Part shown: piece after piece, positions 17,953 through 26,510 of the stretch
Position numbering within the stretch: position 1 is the stretch's first letter
How the letters are laid out: each line of letters begins with the position of its first letter
Assembly (NCBI GenBank): GCA_003248775.1
Contig: QFQX01000006.1
Coordinates: forward strand, 62,001-126,000
Direction of reading: 5' to 3'
Origin: Shinella sp.
Lineage (GTDB): Bacteria > Pseudomonadota > Alphaproteobacteria > Rhizobiales > Rhizobiaceae
DNA: 64,000 bases
Notes under the pieces: model-generated
What the model was told of the DNA's origin: nothing
Database searches by the model: none
What the model saw: only the letters and a program-made list of their open reading frames with translations
Program-made: the position numbers and the translations under genes

Positions 17953-18124
17953 CGGTTCGGTATCCAGCGGCTGGCAGGCATGGGCATCGCAGACCCGCGA
18001 TCCAGCCAGTCGTTCGCTGCGATGGCGGCCTGTCACGGCCGCATGACAAGTCATCTCCCGATGCGTCCGGTTGCGTCAACCCCTCCGTTCCAAAACGCGA
18101 TCTACGGTCGCAGGCGACTATCGT

Positions 18125-19798
18125 TCAATGGAGGCGCGGGATATCAGTATTTTTGCCGAATGATGCCAGGTCCGGATAGAAGGCGGGATCCGGCCGGGGA
18201 TCGAGCGCGAAGGCGATACGCGCCAGCGCATCGCGGGCCTTTTGCGCATAGAATTCCTTGGCTCGGTCGTCGGAATGAACGCTGCCGGCTTTCGCCAGAA
18301 CCGAGGCTGCCTCCTGCAGGCGTTGGTCCGCCAGCAGCGCGATGCCGAGCTTGTATCGGCCCTCGACGTGCTGCGGCGCCCGTTTGCAAAGCTCCCGTAA
18401 TGTGTCAATGGCCCGACTGTAGCGCCGGGTCGCGAGATGCACATCTCCGAGCCTCAGCAGCACCGGCACGGGATCGGCAAGCCGTTGAATGAGTGCGCGA
18501 TATGAGGCCTCGGCCGCGCTTATCTCGCCGCGCTCGAACATGAGGTTGGCAAGGCCGAACTCGGCGCCGCGATGGTCTGGCATCGCAGCCAGAACCTGAC
18601 GGAAGGCTGTTTCTGCCTCGGGCTTCTTGCCGGAATGATAGAAGTCGAGCGCACGCTCATAGACCAAACGCACACTGCGCTGGTTGATGAGGCCGCCGAG
18701 ATTGAGGCCATTGCGGGTTCGAAATAGCGTGCAGGAGATCTGTCGTTCCTTGACCCCGAACATGTATTTGTAGGGCTCGTTACCGCGCAGGAAGTCATAG
18801 GTGCGGAAGCCCTCGGAAATCGCCTTTCGGATGCAATAGCCGTGCAGCACGAGGCCGGGCGAGGGCGTGGTCCATGTCTCGTCGCGACCGGTGATGTAGA
18901 ACAGGACGGCTTTCTTCTGGCGGTCGATGATGTTGGCGAGAACCCCGAGCGGGCGCTCGCCATGCCAGAGCACCGGTACATCGAGATTGCCGTCGGCAAA
19001 ACAGTCCATCAGCACCTCACGCGAGGCGCGGATCATTTTTTCGGCGTTCTCTTCGCCCTTGATCGGCGTCCATCGCGTTCTCCAGAAGTCGAAGAGGATA
19101 TCGAGGTCGCGCACGATGGTTTCCGGCGTCGCCATGGTGATGCGATATTCGTCGTCGCCCTCGACTTTGCGCAGGAAGCGCCTGAGCTTCTGCCGGGTCT
19201 GGCCGCTCATGTGCTGTTCCAGATAGCCGTCCCAGCTGTCGGGCAGGTGGATGACCGGACAGATGGTGTTGTCGATCTGCTGTTCGTTACGCGGCACGTT
19301 GTTGCGGAACATCACCTCCGGTCCCTGCAGCGCAAGGATCAACGCTTCCCGGCGTCCGGGAGGACCGTTGAAATAGTCGAGCTTGATCTGCGTCCACCGT
19401 TCCTGCTTGAGATAGGCGGCAAAGCCCGTAATGGCTTGCTGTTCGTAGTCCGGCACGGTGATGAAGCCGGTGTAGTCGGCGGCGAAGTTGCCGGCCATGA
19501 TGATGTCGTCAGTGAAGATGCCGTCGGCATTGGCCTTCGTTTGCAGGCGCAAGGGAAAGAAGGCGAGGTAGGGAGAACCGGGTTCGCTTTTCCTGAGAGC
19601 CAGGATGAACCAGCGTCGGCGATGGGAGAGATAGCGGTTCAGCCATGTCCAGGAGAGAAAGTGCTGGGCATCCGGGTCCGCCATGAACACCTTCTGCCAG
19701 TTCTCGCGAACGGCCGCGAACGCCTCTACCGTATCGATGATGTCTATCCGCACCGCATGTCCCCCTTCAACACCTGGCTTTCGGAAGTTCGGCCTCAT
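18125..19798 (-). CDS. BcsL/CelD-like GNAT acyltransferase with C-terminal TPR repeats
   Basis: The 557-residue protein has an N-terminal CelD/BcsL-type GNAT region (Acetyltransf_6-like, roughly residues 20-360). It includes RQKLRRFLRKVEGDDEYRI, GVLANIIDRQKKAVLFYITGRD, GLVLHGYCIRKAISEGFRTYDFLRG and the end motif NEPYKYMFGVKERQI. From about residue 375 there are tetratricopeptide-like repeats (YHSGKKPEAETAFRQVLAAMPDHRGAEFGLANLM and following). Such GNAT proteins act in surface polysaccharide formation. Its start overlaps the preceding HEPN-motif gene by ATGA, making it the last gene of the type I secretion operon. The acyl acceptor could be a polysaccharide or a secreted protein. No signal peptide is seen. 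Confidence 0.72.
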   Translation of the reverse strand: MRPNFRKPGVEGGHAVRIDIIDTVEAFAAVRENWQKVFMADPDAQHFLSWTWLNRYLSHRRRWFILALRKSEPGSPYLAFFPLRLQTKANADGIFTDDIIMAGNFAADYTGFITVPDYEQQAITGFAAYLKQERWTQIKLDYFNGPPGRREALILALQGPEVMFRNNVPRNEQQIDNTICPVIHLPDSWDGYLEQHMSGQTRQKLRRFLRKVEGDDEYRITMATPETIVRDLDILFDFWRTRWTPIKGEENAEKMIRASREVLMDCFADGNLDVPVLWHGERPLGVLANIIDRQKKAVLFYITGRDETWTTPSPGLVLHGYCIRKAISEGFRTYDFLRGNEPYKYMFGVKERQISCTLFRTRNGLNLGGLINQRSVRLVYERALDFYHSGKKPEAETAFRQVLAAMPDHRGAEFGLANLMFERGEISAAEASYRALIQRLADPVPVLLRLGDVHLATRRYSRAIDTLRELCKRAPQHVEGRYKLGIALLADQRLQEAASVLAKAGSVHSDDRAKEFYAQKARDALARIAFALDPRPDPAFYPDLASFGKNTDIPRLH

Positions 19799-20286
19799 AT
19801 CTCCCTGGCCAGATGCGCGCTCTTGTGAATGAATGCCCAGAGCGATTTGCTGATATCGGTGATCTCGGCGATCGAGCTTTCGAGCTGCCGCATCTCCTTT
19901 TCATCCATCTGCTCGACCTTGCCGTAGCGGATCTCGCTGTCTGTCTCGACAAGCCGCATGAGCTGGGTGCTGGAGATGTCACCGCTCTCGTCGAACGAAT
20001 AGATGCTGTGATTGTATTTGTTGCGGACCTTGGCTTCCTTCTTGAGCCGCGACATGGCGAACAGCACGGCTTCCCGATCCGCTTTCGGGGTGGAACGACG
20101 CTTGGCAAGCCGTTCCACGAGGTCGATGCGGGCGCGGGTGGTATTGAGCGTCAGGAAAACGATGATCGCCGCTTCCTTATCGACCGCCAGAAGATGGGCG
20201 ATGACATAGATGAGCAGGCTTTCCGTATTGGTCCAGACGTAATTCAGCCGGCCGACTCCCAACAAAACATCCGGCATGTTTCCCAT
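19795..20286 (-). CDS. Small helical protein with a HEPN-like R-x4-H motif
   Basis: I do not recognise a named family for this 163-residue, mostly helical cytoplasmic protein. It opens with LLGVGRLNYVWTNTESLLIYVIAHLLAVD. It then has the segment KKEAKVRNKYNHSIY, in which R88-N-K-Y-N-H93 fits the R-x4-6-H signature of HEPN nucleases and their relatives. The first half (Trp and Glu near 18-22, aliphatic helix, then TRARIDLVERL) also fits a HEPN-like bundle. The start at 20286 follows GGGAGGG. It lies 57 bp after the secretion adaptor gene and overlaps the GNAT-TPR gene by 4 bp. RNase activity is untested inference. Confidence 0.6.
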   Translation of the reverse strand: MGNMPDVLLGVGRLNYVWTNTESLLIYVIAHLLAVDKEAAIIVFLTLNTTRARIDLVERLAKRRSTPKADREAVLFAMSRLKKEAKVRNKYNHSIYSFDESGDISSTQLMRLVETDSEIRYGKVEQMDEKEMRQLESSIAEITDISKSLWAFIHKSAHLAREI

Positions 20287-20343
20287 TCTATGCGACCCTC
20301 CCGTTCCGTTGTGTCGTCGTCCTTTGCGCCGTTGGCTGCCCTG

Positions 20344-21702
20344 TCACTGTTCCTTGAATGCACGAGACATGCTGTCGCTGATCGGCTTCGAGAGATATTC
20401 GAAGAATGTCCGCTCCGATGTCTGGATCAGCACGTCGGCCGGCATGCCCGGGACGGGATGGAAGCCATGCACCAATGCAAGCTCCTCATTGGGCAGTGCG
20501 ACGCGGACGATATAGACGTCCTTCTGGGCACCGCCGGTGCCTTCCTCGATGGAGTCCGCCGAGACGTAGAACACCTTGCCCGTCAGCACGGGAGTGGTGC
20601 GGCGATTGAGTGCCGAAAGCCTGATCGCCGCGGTCTGTCCTTCGCGGAGCTGATCGATCGAGGTACGCAATACCTGCGCCTCGATGATCAGGGGAACCCC
20701 GGCTGGCAGGATTTCCATGATCGGCTTGCCGGTGGTGATGACGCCGCCGGCAGTGTGGTAGTAGGAGCGCACGACAGTGCCGGTGACGGGCGAACGGATA
20801 ACCGTGCGTTCAAGCACGCCGGCGGCCTCAGTCATCTGCTCGCGAACGCTGTCGAGATCGGATTCCGCCGTTTCCAGCGCATCGAGCGCGGCCTGCTTGT
20901 TGGAGTTGATCGCGATCACGGCTTCCTGTTGGTACTTGGCTATCTGTGCGCGATTCTCGTTGAGCTCGCCTTCGAGACGGGCGAGGTCGCCGAGCGCGTC
21001 GGCAATGGCCCGTTCCATGGCGAGCAGGTCCATCTTGCGCAGGTAGCCGACCTTGACGAGCTTCGCCTTGGAATCACGTTCCTCCGTCAACAACGCAATC
21101 TGTTTTTCGAAGGATTCCTTCTGGCCCTGATAACCGGCGAAGCGGAACTCCAGCGAAACGATGTTCTTCTGGATGAGGTTCAGCTGCTCCTCCAGCTTCA
21201 CCTGCTTGCTGTGAAAGATGACGTTCTGGCTCTCGATGATGGCGTTGACCTCAAGGTCGCTCGCTTCCTTCATCACGATAGCGGGTATTGTCAGCTTCTT
21301 GCTGCCATCGGCCTCCGCCTTCAGCCGCGCGACCACGGCTTCCAGCCTGAGACGCCTGAGCTTCAGGGCCCGCTCGTCGGCAAGAGCCGCCGTCGGATCG
21401 AGTGTCAGAAGTACCTGTCCTTCCTTGACCATTTCGCCTTCGCTGACCTTCATCTCCTTGATGATACCGCCTTCGAGGTGCTGCACGATCTTGTTGTTAC
21501 CGGTCGCGACAAAGCTGCCCTGCGCGATGATGGCAGACGCCAGCGGCGCGGTTGCCGCCCAGAAGCCGAACCCGCCGAACGTGCTGAACAGAACCGCAAG
21601 CCCGATTGTGGTGTGGCGCCGGATCGAGCGCGGAACCTCGCTGTACCACTCGACGACCCCTGTGTCTGTTTTCGCTGAAACGCTGCGTGTCATCGGACTC
21701 AC
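20344..21702 (-). CDS. HlyD-family type I secretion periplasmic adaptor
   Basis: The 452-residue membrane-fusion protein has one N-terminal membrane helix (near residues 28-55, TIGLAVLFSTFGGFGFWAATAPL). A biotinyl-lipoyl-like half-motif, GSFVATGNNKIVQHLEGGIIKEMKVSEGEMVKEGQVL, follows. Next come a long coiled coil (residues about 110-290) and a C-terminal barrel with GTVVRSYYHTAGGVITTGKPIMEILP. It connects the inner-membrane exporter to an outer-membrane TolC-type channel, which is not encoded here. It begins immediately after the ABC exporter stop, so the two are cotranscribed. The HIEGGII-type motif is here HLEGGII, as in PrsE-like rhizobial adaptors. Confidence 0.92.
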   Translation of the reverse strand: MSPMTRSVSAKTDTGVVEWYSEVPRSIRRHTTIGLAVLFSTFGGFGFWAATAPLASAIIAQGSFVATGNNKIVQHLEGGIIKEMKVSEGEMVKEGQVLLTLDPTAALADERALKLRRLRLEAVVARLKAEADGSKKLTIPAIVMKEASDLEVNAIIESQNVIFHSKQVKLEEQLNLIQKNIVSLEFRFAGYQGQKESFEKQIALLTEERDSKAKLVKVGYLRKMDLLAMERAIADALGDLARLEGELNENRAQIAKYQQEAVIAINSNKQAALDALETAESDLDSVREQMTEAAGVLERTVIRSPVTGTVVRSYYHTAGGVITTGKPIMEILPAGVPLIIEAQVLRTSIDQLREGQTAAIRLSALNRRTTPVLTGKVFYVSADSIEEGTGGAQKDVYIVRVALPNEELALVHGFHPVPGMPADVLIQTSERTFFEYLSKPISDSMSRAFKEQ

Positions 21703-24300
21703 TCACTTGTTGTCGATGCGCGGGGTTTCGCCGCCGGCGCTCTTGCTCAATGCTTTCAGAACTTCGACACGCTCGCCAAACATCGCGACCGAGCCATCCT
21801 TGAGCACGAGGATCTTGTCGACCACCTGCAGGAGGGCAGGGCGCTGGGTAATCGTGACGGTGGTGATGCCCTGCTTCTTCGCGTGGATGAGCGCGCGAGC
21901 GAGTGCGGTTTCGCCAAGCGTGTCGAGATTGGAGTTCGGCTCATCGAGCACCACGAACTTCGGATCGCCGAAGAAGGCGCGGGCAAGCGCGATGCGCTGC
22001 TTCTGGCCGCCGGACAATGGTGCGCCATCGGCCGCCACTACCGTTTCATAACCCTGGGGGAAGCCAGCGATCAGTTCATGCACGTCCGCAAGCATCGCCG
22101 CCTCGAAGATCTGCCGGTCTTCCACGTCGTCGCGCATGCGGCTGATGTTCGCCTTGATCGTTCCGGGGAAGAGCTGCACGTCCTGCGGCAGATAGCCGAT
22201 GCTTTCGCCGAACTGTCGTTGGTCCCAGTTGCGCAGATCCATCAGGTCGAGGCGCACATTCCCCGATGTCGGCAGGATGGAGCCCACCAGCATCTTGCCG
22301 AGCGTCGTCTTGCCGGAACCGGAATTGCCGATGATGGCGAGCGATTCACCCTTGCGCAACGAAAAGGAAATGCCGTTGAGGATCACCTTCTTCTGTGGCG
22401 GCGGCACGAAGAGGATACGCTCCACGTCGAGCCTGCCTTCGGGTTTGGGCAGGCGAAGTCGCGGGAAGTTCAGCGGCGAGTTCACCAGCAACTGCTTGAT
22501 GCGGCCGTAAGCCGAGGCCGACTTGTTGAACTGGTTCCAGCCTTCGATCGCTCCTTCGATCGGGGCAAGAGCACGGCCGGAAATGATCGATGCGGCGATC
22601 ACCATCCCGCCGGTCAATTGCCCCGAGAGCGAAAGATGAGCCCCCCAGCCGAGAAGGGCGATCTGCGTGATCATGCGGCAGCCCTTGGAAAGGCCGGCGA
22701 ACATGATGTTCCTGTCCTGTGCCGCGACATGGGCCTTCAGCGAACCTGCGGTTTCCTGGCCCCACATCCGCACGGCTTCGGGGATCATGGCGAGCGCATT
22801 GATGATCTGCGAATTGCGCGACATGGATTCGAGATGGAAATTCGCCCGACCGGCAAAGCCGTTGGCCTCGGCGAAGTGTCGCGCCGTGAACCGCTGGTTC
22901 AGGAAGGCGATGAAGAACAGCACCGCACAGCAGGTCAGGATGATGAGGCCGAGATGCGGATGGACGAGATAGACCACCAGCACGAAGAGCGGCATCAGCG
23001 GTGCGTCGAGGAAGGCGATCAGCGTGCCCGACGTCAGGAAGCCGCGAAGTTGCTGCAGGTCCTGCAGGATCTGGTAGTCCTTGCCGGAACCGTGCAGCGA
23101 GGCTCTCGCCGCCGCGCTGAGAATGGGAGCGCCGAGCTGCACCTCCAGCTCGACCGCCGTGCGCATCAGGATGAAGCGTCTGATGGCATCGAGGAAGGCC
23201 TGAAGCAGGACGGCGCCGACAACCGCGATGGTCAACATGATCAGCGTGTCCATCGAGCGGCTGGTCAGAACGCGGTCGGAGATCTGGAAGAGGTAGAGGG
23301 GAATTGCGAGCAGCAGCACGTTAATGGCGATGGTGAAGACCATAACGATCACCATGTTGCGTCGGACGGCGGCGATGCCCTTGGCGAGGCTTGCGGCGAA
23401 ATTCACCGGACCGCTGCGTTTGTGGAAACCGGCATGGCCGCCATTGCCGCCGCCGCCATTGCCGCCGTCGTCGGCATCCTTGCCGCCGCCGCCGCTGCCG
23501 TTGGAGGGGTGGCGTTCGTTCTCGCGGATTGGCCCCCTGTCGTTTTCGATGGTCTTGCCGAACGGCGTGTCCTGAACCGGTTTGATATCGATTTCCCGGA
23601 CAGGCTGGTCGTGCCTGGCTACCGTTTCGGTGCTTGCCACCGGCTTTGCCGTCGCCTCCGACGCGACGGCCGCCCCGCTCTTGTTATTATTCTGGGCAGG
23701 GGCGGCCGCCCGTCCGGCGGACCCGTTTGGCGCCGCAGCCGCGACATTCGGCGGCGCCGTTTGAGCGTTTACCTGAGGTCCCCTGGAGGTGGGACCGCTC
23801 GGTTGCGCGACTGCGGCCTCTGTCGAGATGCCCCGGCGCAACGCGGATTGCGATGCGGCGTCGTCAAGGCGTCTCAGGTTTGCGATCACGTCATCGATCG
23901 TCGGGGTGCCGGCTTTCGGCTCTTGAGCCGCCAGCACCGACGCGGGGATGAAATCCGGCATTCTCCCCACCGGGGGACGGTCCATGACTGGCCGCGGCTG
24001 AACCGGCGGTCCGATCCGCAGTTCGGCGATGCCCTGCGGTTGCGGCTTCAAGACGGCGTCGGCCCTGTCCGACTTCTTCAGGAACTCGCCTTCGGGAGAT
24101 TGCGATGCACCCGACTGCTGGGCGAGCAGCGATGCCGTATCGGTGAGCTTCTTGAGATCGCCGATCACGTTGTCTATCGCCGAGACGCAGGCACTCGCCG
24201 GATCTGCTTCCCCATTGCCCGGCGGCGGCCCTGACTGGCTCTGCCGATCCAGGTCGATGGCCTTGCTTCTCGACAATTCGTCCTTCGATACGTGGTTCAT
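21703..24300 (-). CDS. Type I secretion ABC exporter (PrsD-like) with a long disordered N-terminal extension
   Basis: The 865-residue protein has an ABC exporter core (about residues 305-865) with membrane segments from VVRRNMVIV-like residue 315 onward. Its motifs are Walker A GNSGSGKTTLGK, signature LSGGQKQR, Walker B FVVLDEPNSNLD and ITQRPALLQ. The first 300 residues are unusual: Pro/Ala/Gly/Asn-rich, with a glycine run before the membrane domain and two similar helices, AIDNVIGDLKKLTDTAS and TIDDVIANLRRLDDAAS. No C39 peptidase or CLD domain is visible there. The gene lies 22 bp after the 681-residue repetitive protein gene and abuts the adaptor gene. It should energise export of the repetitive proteins encoded upstream. 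Confidence 0.88.
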   Translation of the reverse strand: MNHVSKDELSRSKAIDLDRQSQSGPPPGNGEADPASACVSAIDNVIGDLKKLTDTASLLAQQSGASQSPEGEFLKKSDRADAVLKPQPQGIAELRIGPPVQPRPVMDRPPVGRMPDFIPASVLAAQEPKAGTPTIDDVIANLRRLDDAASQSALRRGISTEAAVAQPSGPTSRGPQVNAQTAPPNVAAAAPNGSAGRAAAPAQNNNKSGAAVASEATAKPVASTETVARHDQPVREIDIKPVQDTPFGKTIENDRGPIRENERHPSNGSGGGGKDADDGGNGGGGNGGHAGFHKRSGPVNFAASLAKGIAAVRRNMVIVMVFTIAINVLLLAIPLYLFQISDRVLTSRSMDTLIMLTIAVVGAVLLQAFLDAIRRFILMRTAVELEVQLGAPILSAAARASLHGSGKDYQILQDLQQLRGFLTSGTLIAFLDAPLMPLFVLVVYLVHPHLGLIILTCCAVLFFIAFLNQRFTARHFAEANGFAGRANFHLESMSRNSQIINALAMIPEAVRMWGQETAGSLKAHVAAQDRNIMFAGLSKGCRMITQIALLGWGAHLSLSGQLTGGMVIAASIISGRALAPIEGAIEGWNQFNKSASAYGRIKQLLVNSPLNFPRLRLPKPEGRLDVERILFVPPPQKKVILNGISFSLRKGESLAIIGNSGSGKTTLGKMLVGSILPTSGNVRLDLMDLRNWDQRQFGESIGYLPQDVQLFPGTIKANISRMRDDVEDRQIFEAAMLADVHELIAGFPQGYETVVAADGAPLSGGQKQRIALARAFFGDPKFVVLDEPNSNLDTLGETALARALIHAKKQGITTVTITQRPALLQVVDKILVLKDGSVAMFGERVEVLKALSKSAGGETPRIDNK

Positions 24301-24321
24301 CTGTTTCCCCCAGATCGTTCT

Positions 24322-26367
24322 TCAGACGATCATTGTTTGCATCACATCCGCAGGACTTGCATTGGGGCCTCCAAGGTCGGTTGCCGAATTGAAGACGGCG
24401 TCATCCGTGTCGGGGGTCACGGGATCACCGTCGAGAAAGGCTAGGACTTCGTTGGCGAGCTGGTTGTTTGCCGGTTGCGGCTGGGTAAGGTCGTCTTCCA
24501 CGAGGCCTCCCTGGATAAGAATGGCATCGGAATAGGTCTGGCCGGCCACATAGGTCGAACCGCCGAAGCTGTCGTAATCCACTATCTGGGCAATGTTGAC
24601 GATTGCATTGCTGCCGGTGTCGATGGTGACGGTGGCGTTCTGGTTGTTGGCGAGATAGTCCGACGCAGCCTGCGTGACATGGTCGGAATCGCCGAGAATG
24701 CTCATCTGCTTGATGTAGGTGATGTCGTAAAGATTGCCGGTGATGTAGAGAACGTTCAGCCATTCCTGACCGACGAAATTGGCATCCGTCCCCAGCGTTT
24801 CCGGCATATCCGGATCGCCGTTCAGAATGTTCTGCTGCGCCTGCTGCATATAGTCAGGCATCGTCTCGAAACGGTCGTTGCTGCCGACATTGAGGATCGA
24901 AGCCTGATTCCACAGAAGGTTGTTGCCTGTCTGGGTGGTGACGTTGCCTGCGTAATCCGCTTCGCCGGTAATCGTGTCGTTGTCGTAAAGAACAGCCATC
25001 TGGCTGATAATGTTCATGTCGAGCACATTGCCGCCCACGATCACCAGATCGTATTGTTGGCCAATGCCGAGATAGGCGGTTATGTTGAAGGCGGCATTGC
25101 CGCCGGTCAGCACGGTGGTCTCGTAGCCGGTCGTGGTGACCACCATCTGGTCGTTGTCGGTTACGAAATTGTACTGTTCGATCCATTGCACAAAGCTGAC
25201 GTCGCCTTGGATGATGTTCACGCGCCAGTCCGATGGGTAGGTCGGATCCTGATCCGGCACCGTCTGGCTGTCGTTTCCGGTGTTACCGAAGACGGCGCGG
25301 TCGAATTCTGCGATGTTCAGGGCGACAGTCGGCACGCGATCGCTGTCTGTGCTGGCTCCTTCGTCTGCGCTTCCGTTCGGCGCAAAGACATTGGTGTCGT
25401 TGTCGCTATAGACATAGGCCTGCGTGATGACATCGATCTGGTGGTAATTGCCCATCACGCTCATGACGGGTGTAATCACGCCGGTTGTGATGAAGGTCGC
25501 GATGTTGGCGACGACATTGGCGCCGGCGGTAATTTCGAGGGTATTCTGTGGTCCCGGCTGTTCGAGCGGCGTTTCGCTCTCTTCAGGGTCTTCCGCCGGT
25601 TTCGCCAGACCTCGGTCTGGCATCAGTTCGTCAACTGACGGGATTTCATCGGTCAGCACACCGTTGACATAGGTGCCGTGGATCTCGTCGCCCGCCACTA
25701 CGAAGTTAACTTCGGCTTCTTCGCCGATCGACGTCGTGTCGTTGGCAACCAGATCTTGCTTGTACTCGTGAACCTCCTGCGCGATCTTCTGCAGACCTTC
25801 GTAGGTGTCCGTACGGTCGAAAGCGGAAAAGGGCGTGAAAGCCACGGCATCGGTGGCGAACTGCGCCAGCCGCTCCACGACGTAACCGGTATCCAGCTTC
25901 GCGTGATAGTCGCTGGTCATGTTCAGGTAGTCGTCGTCGAAGAGCAGGTTGATCTGAGCCATGTGCGATATGGCGGAGCCCGGCCCCGGATAGACCGCAA
26001 GGCGCTCGTCGAGTTCGATCGGAATGTTCGGTTCTTCGATGCCCATGCGCGGCAGTCGGAAACCGCCGTCAAGGCCTTCATCCAGATCCCTGAACTCCTG
26101 GCCCGACAGCGGATCGAAATACGCCCGTCCCCCGACATCGAAAAGCCGGTGATCATTGTCCTGGTATTCGACGCCCGGCACATAATCCTTCAATGCGAGC
26201 TCGGAGGCGAAATTCGGATCCAGCGCTTCGAGATCCTGTGGAAGCGCGGGAGCGTTGTCATGCACCTGACCGCCCGTATAGCCGATACGCAACCGCGCAT
26301 CGTCCATGACGCTGTCGAAATGCCCTATGAAGTGGGCAATGATTTCGGAAATCCTGTCGATCTGCAT
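24322..26367 (-). CDS. Acidic repetitive protein, probable non-RTX type I secretion substrate
   Basis: I do not recognise a family for this 681-residue acidic protein. It has no signal peptide and no RTX nonapeptides. From about residue 280 it contains five related units (near 281-324, 346-406, 421-464, 480-562 and 584-626). Each opens with G-x-N-x3-N-x-A or a variant and ends with I-x-Q followed by D-x-D, with hydrophobic strands between. The C-terminus (ASPADVMQTMIV) is short and hydrophobic, as in type I signals. I chose ATG 26365-26367 because GGAGG lies 5 bp upstream. The gene is 22 bp before the exporter gene, so it is probably secreted by it. A beta-solenoid-like surface protein is a guess. 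Confidence 0.7.
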   Translation of the reverse strand: MQIDRISEIIAHFIGHFDSVMDDARLRIGYTGGQVHDNAPALPQDLEALDPNFASELALKDYVPGVEYQDNDHRLFDVGGRAYFDPLSGQEFRDLDEGLDGGFRLPRMGIEEPNIPIELDERLAVYPGPGSAISHMAQINLLFDDDYLNMTSDYHAKLDTGYVVERLAQFATDAVAFTPFSAFDRTDTYEGLQKIAQEVHEYKQDLVANDTTSIGEEAEVNFVVAGDEIHGTYVNGVLTDEIPSVDELMPDRGLAKPAEDPEESETPLEQPGPQNTLEITAGANVVANIATFITTGVITPVMSVMGNYHQIDVITQAYVYSDNDTNVFAPNGSADEGASTDSDRVPTVALNIAEFDRAVFGNTGNDSQTVPDQDPTYPSDWRVNIIQGDVSFVQWIEQYNFVTDNDQMVVTTTGYETTVLTGGNAAFNITAYLGIGQQYDLVIVGGNVLDMNIISQMAVLYDNDTITGEADYAGNVTTQTGNNLLWNQASILNVGSNDRFETMPDYMQQAQQNILNGDPDMPETLGTDANFVGQEWLNVLYITGNLYDITYIKQMSILGDSDHVTQAASDYLANNQNATVTIDTGSNAIVNIAQIVDYDSFGGSTYVAGQTYSDAILIQGGLVEDDLTQPQPANNQLANEVLAFLDGDPVTPDTDDAVFNSATDLGGPNASPADVMQTMIV

Positions 26368-26510
26368 GTCCGCCTCCCTGCTCATGCGTCAAACGACCAT
26401 GCCGAACGGAATTCTCCGTCGCATCGTCCGTCTCCGCTGACGCAGCCTCAAGCCGCTGGACTGCACCGGCGTGGCCGGTGCAGTCCCTTCTTGCCTTGGG
26501 GGGAGAGCTG

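Noticed and set aside
19795..20286. Toxin-antitoxin pair interpretation of the HEPN-motif gene with its neighbour
   Set aside because: The coupled neighbour is a 557-residue GNAT-TPR protein, not an MNT nucleotidyltransferase or other known antitoxin.
21883..24234. 783-codon plus-strand frame opposite the type I exporter
   Set aside because: High-GC antisense frame; the minus strand carries intact Walker A, signature and Walker B motifs.
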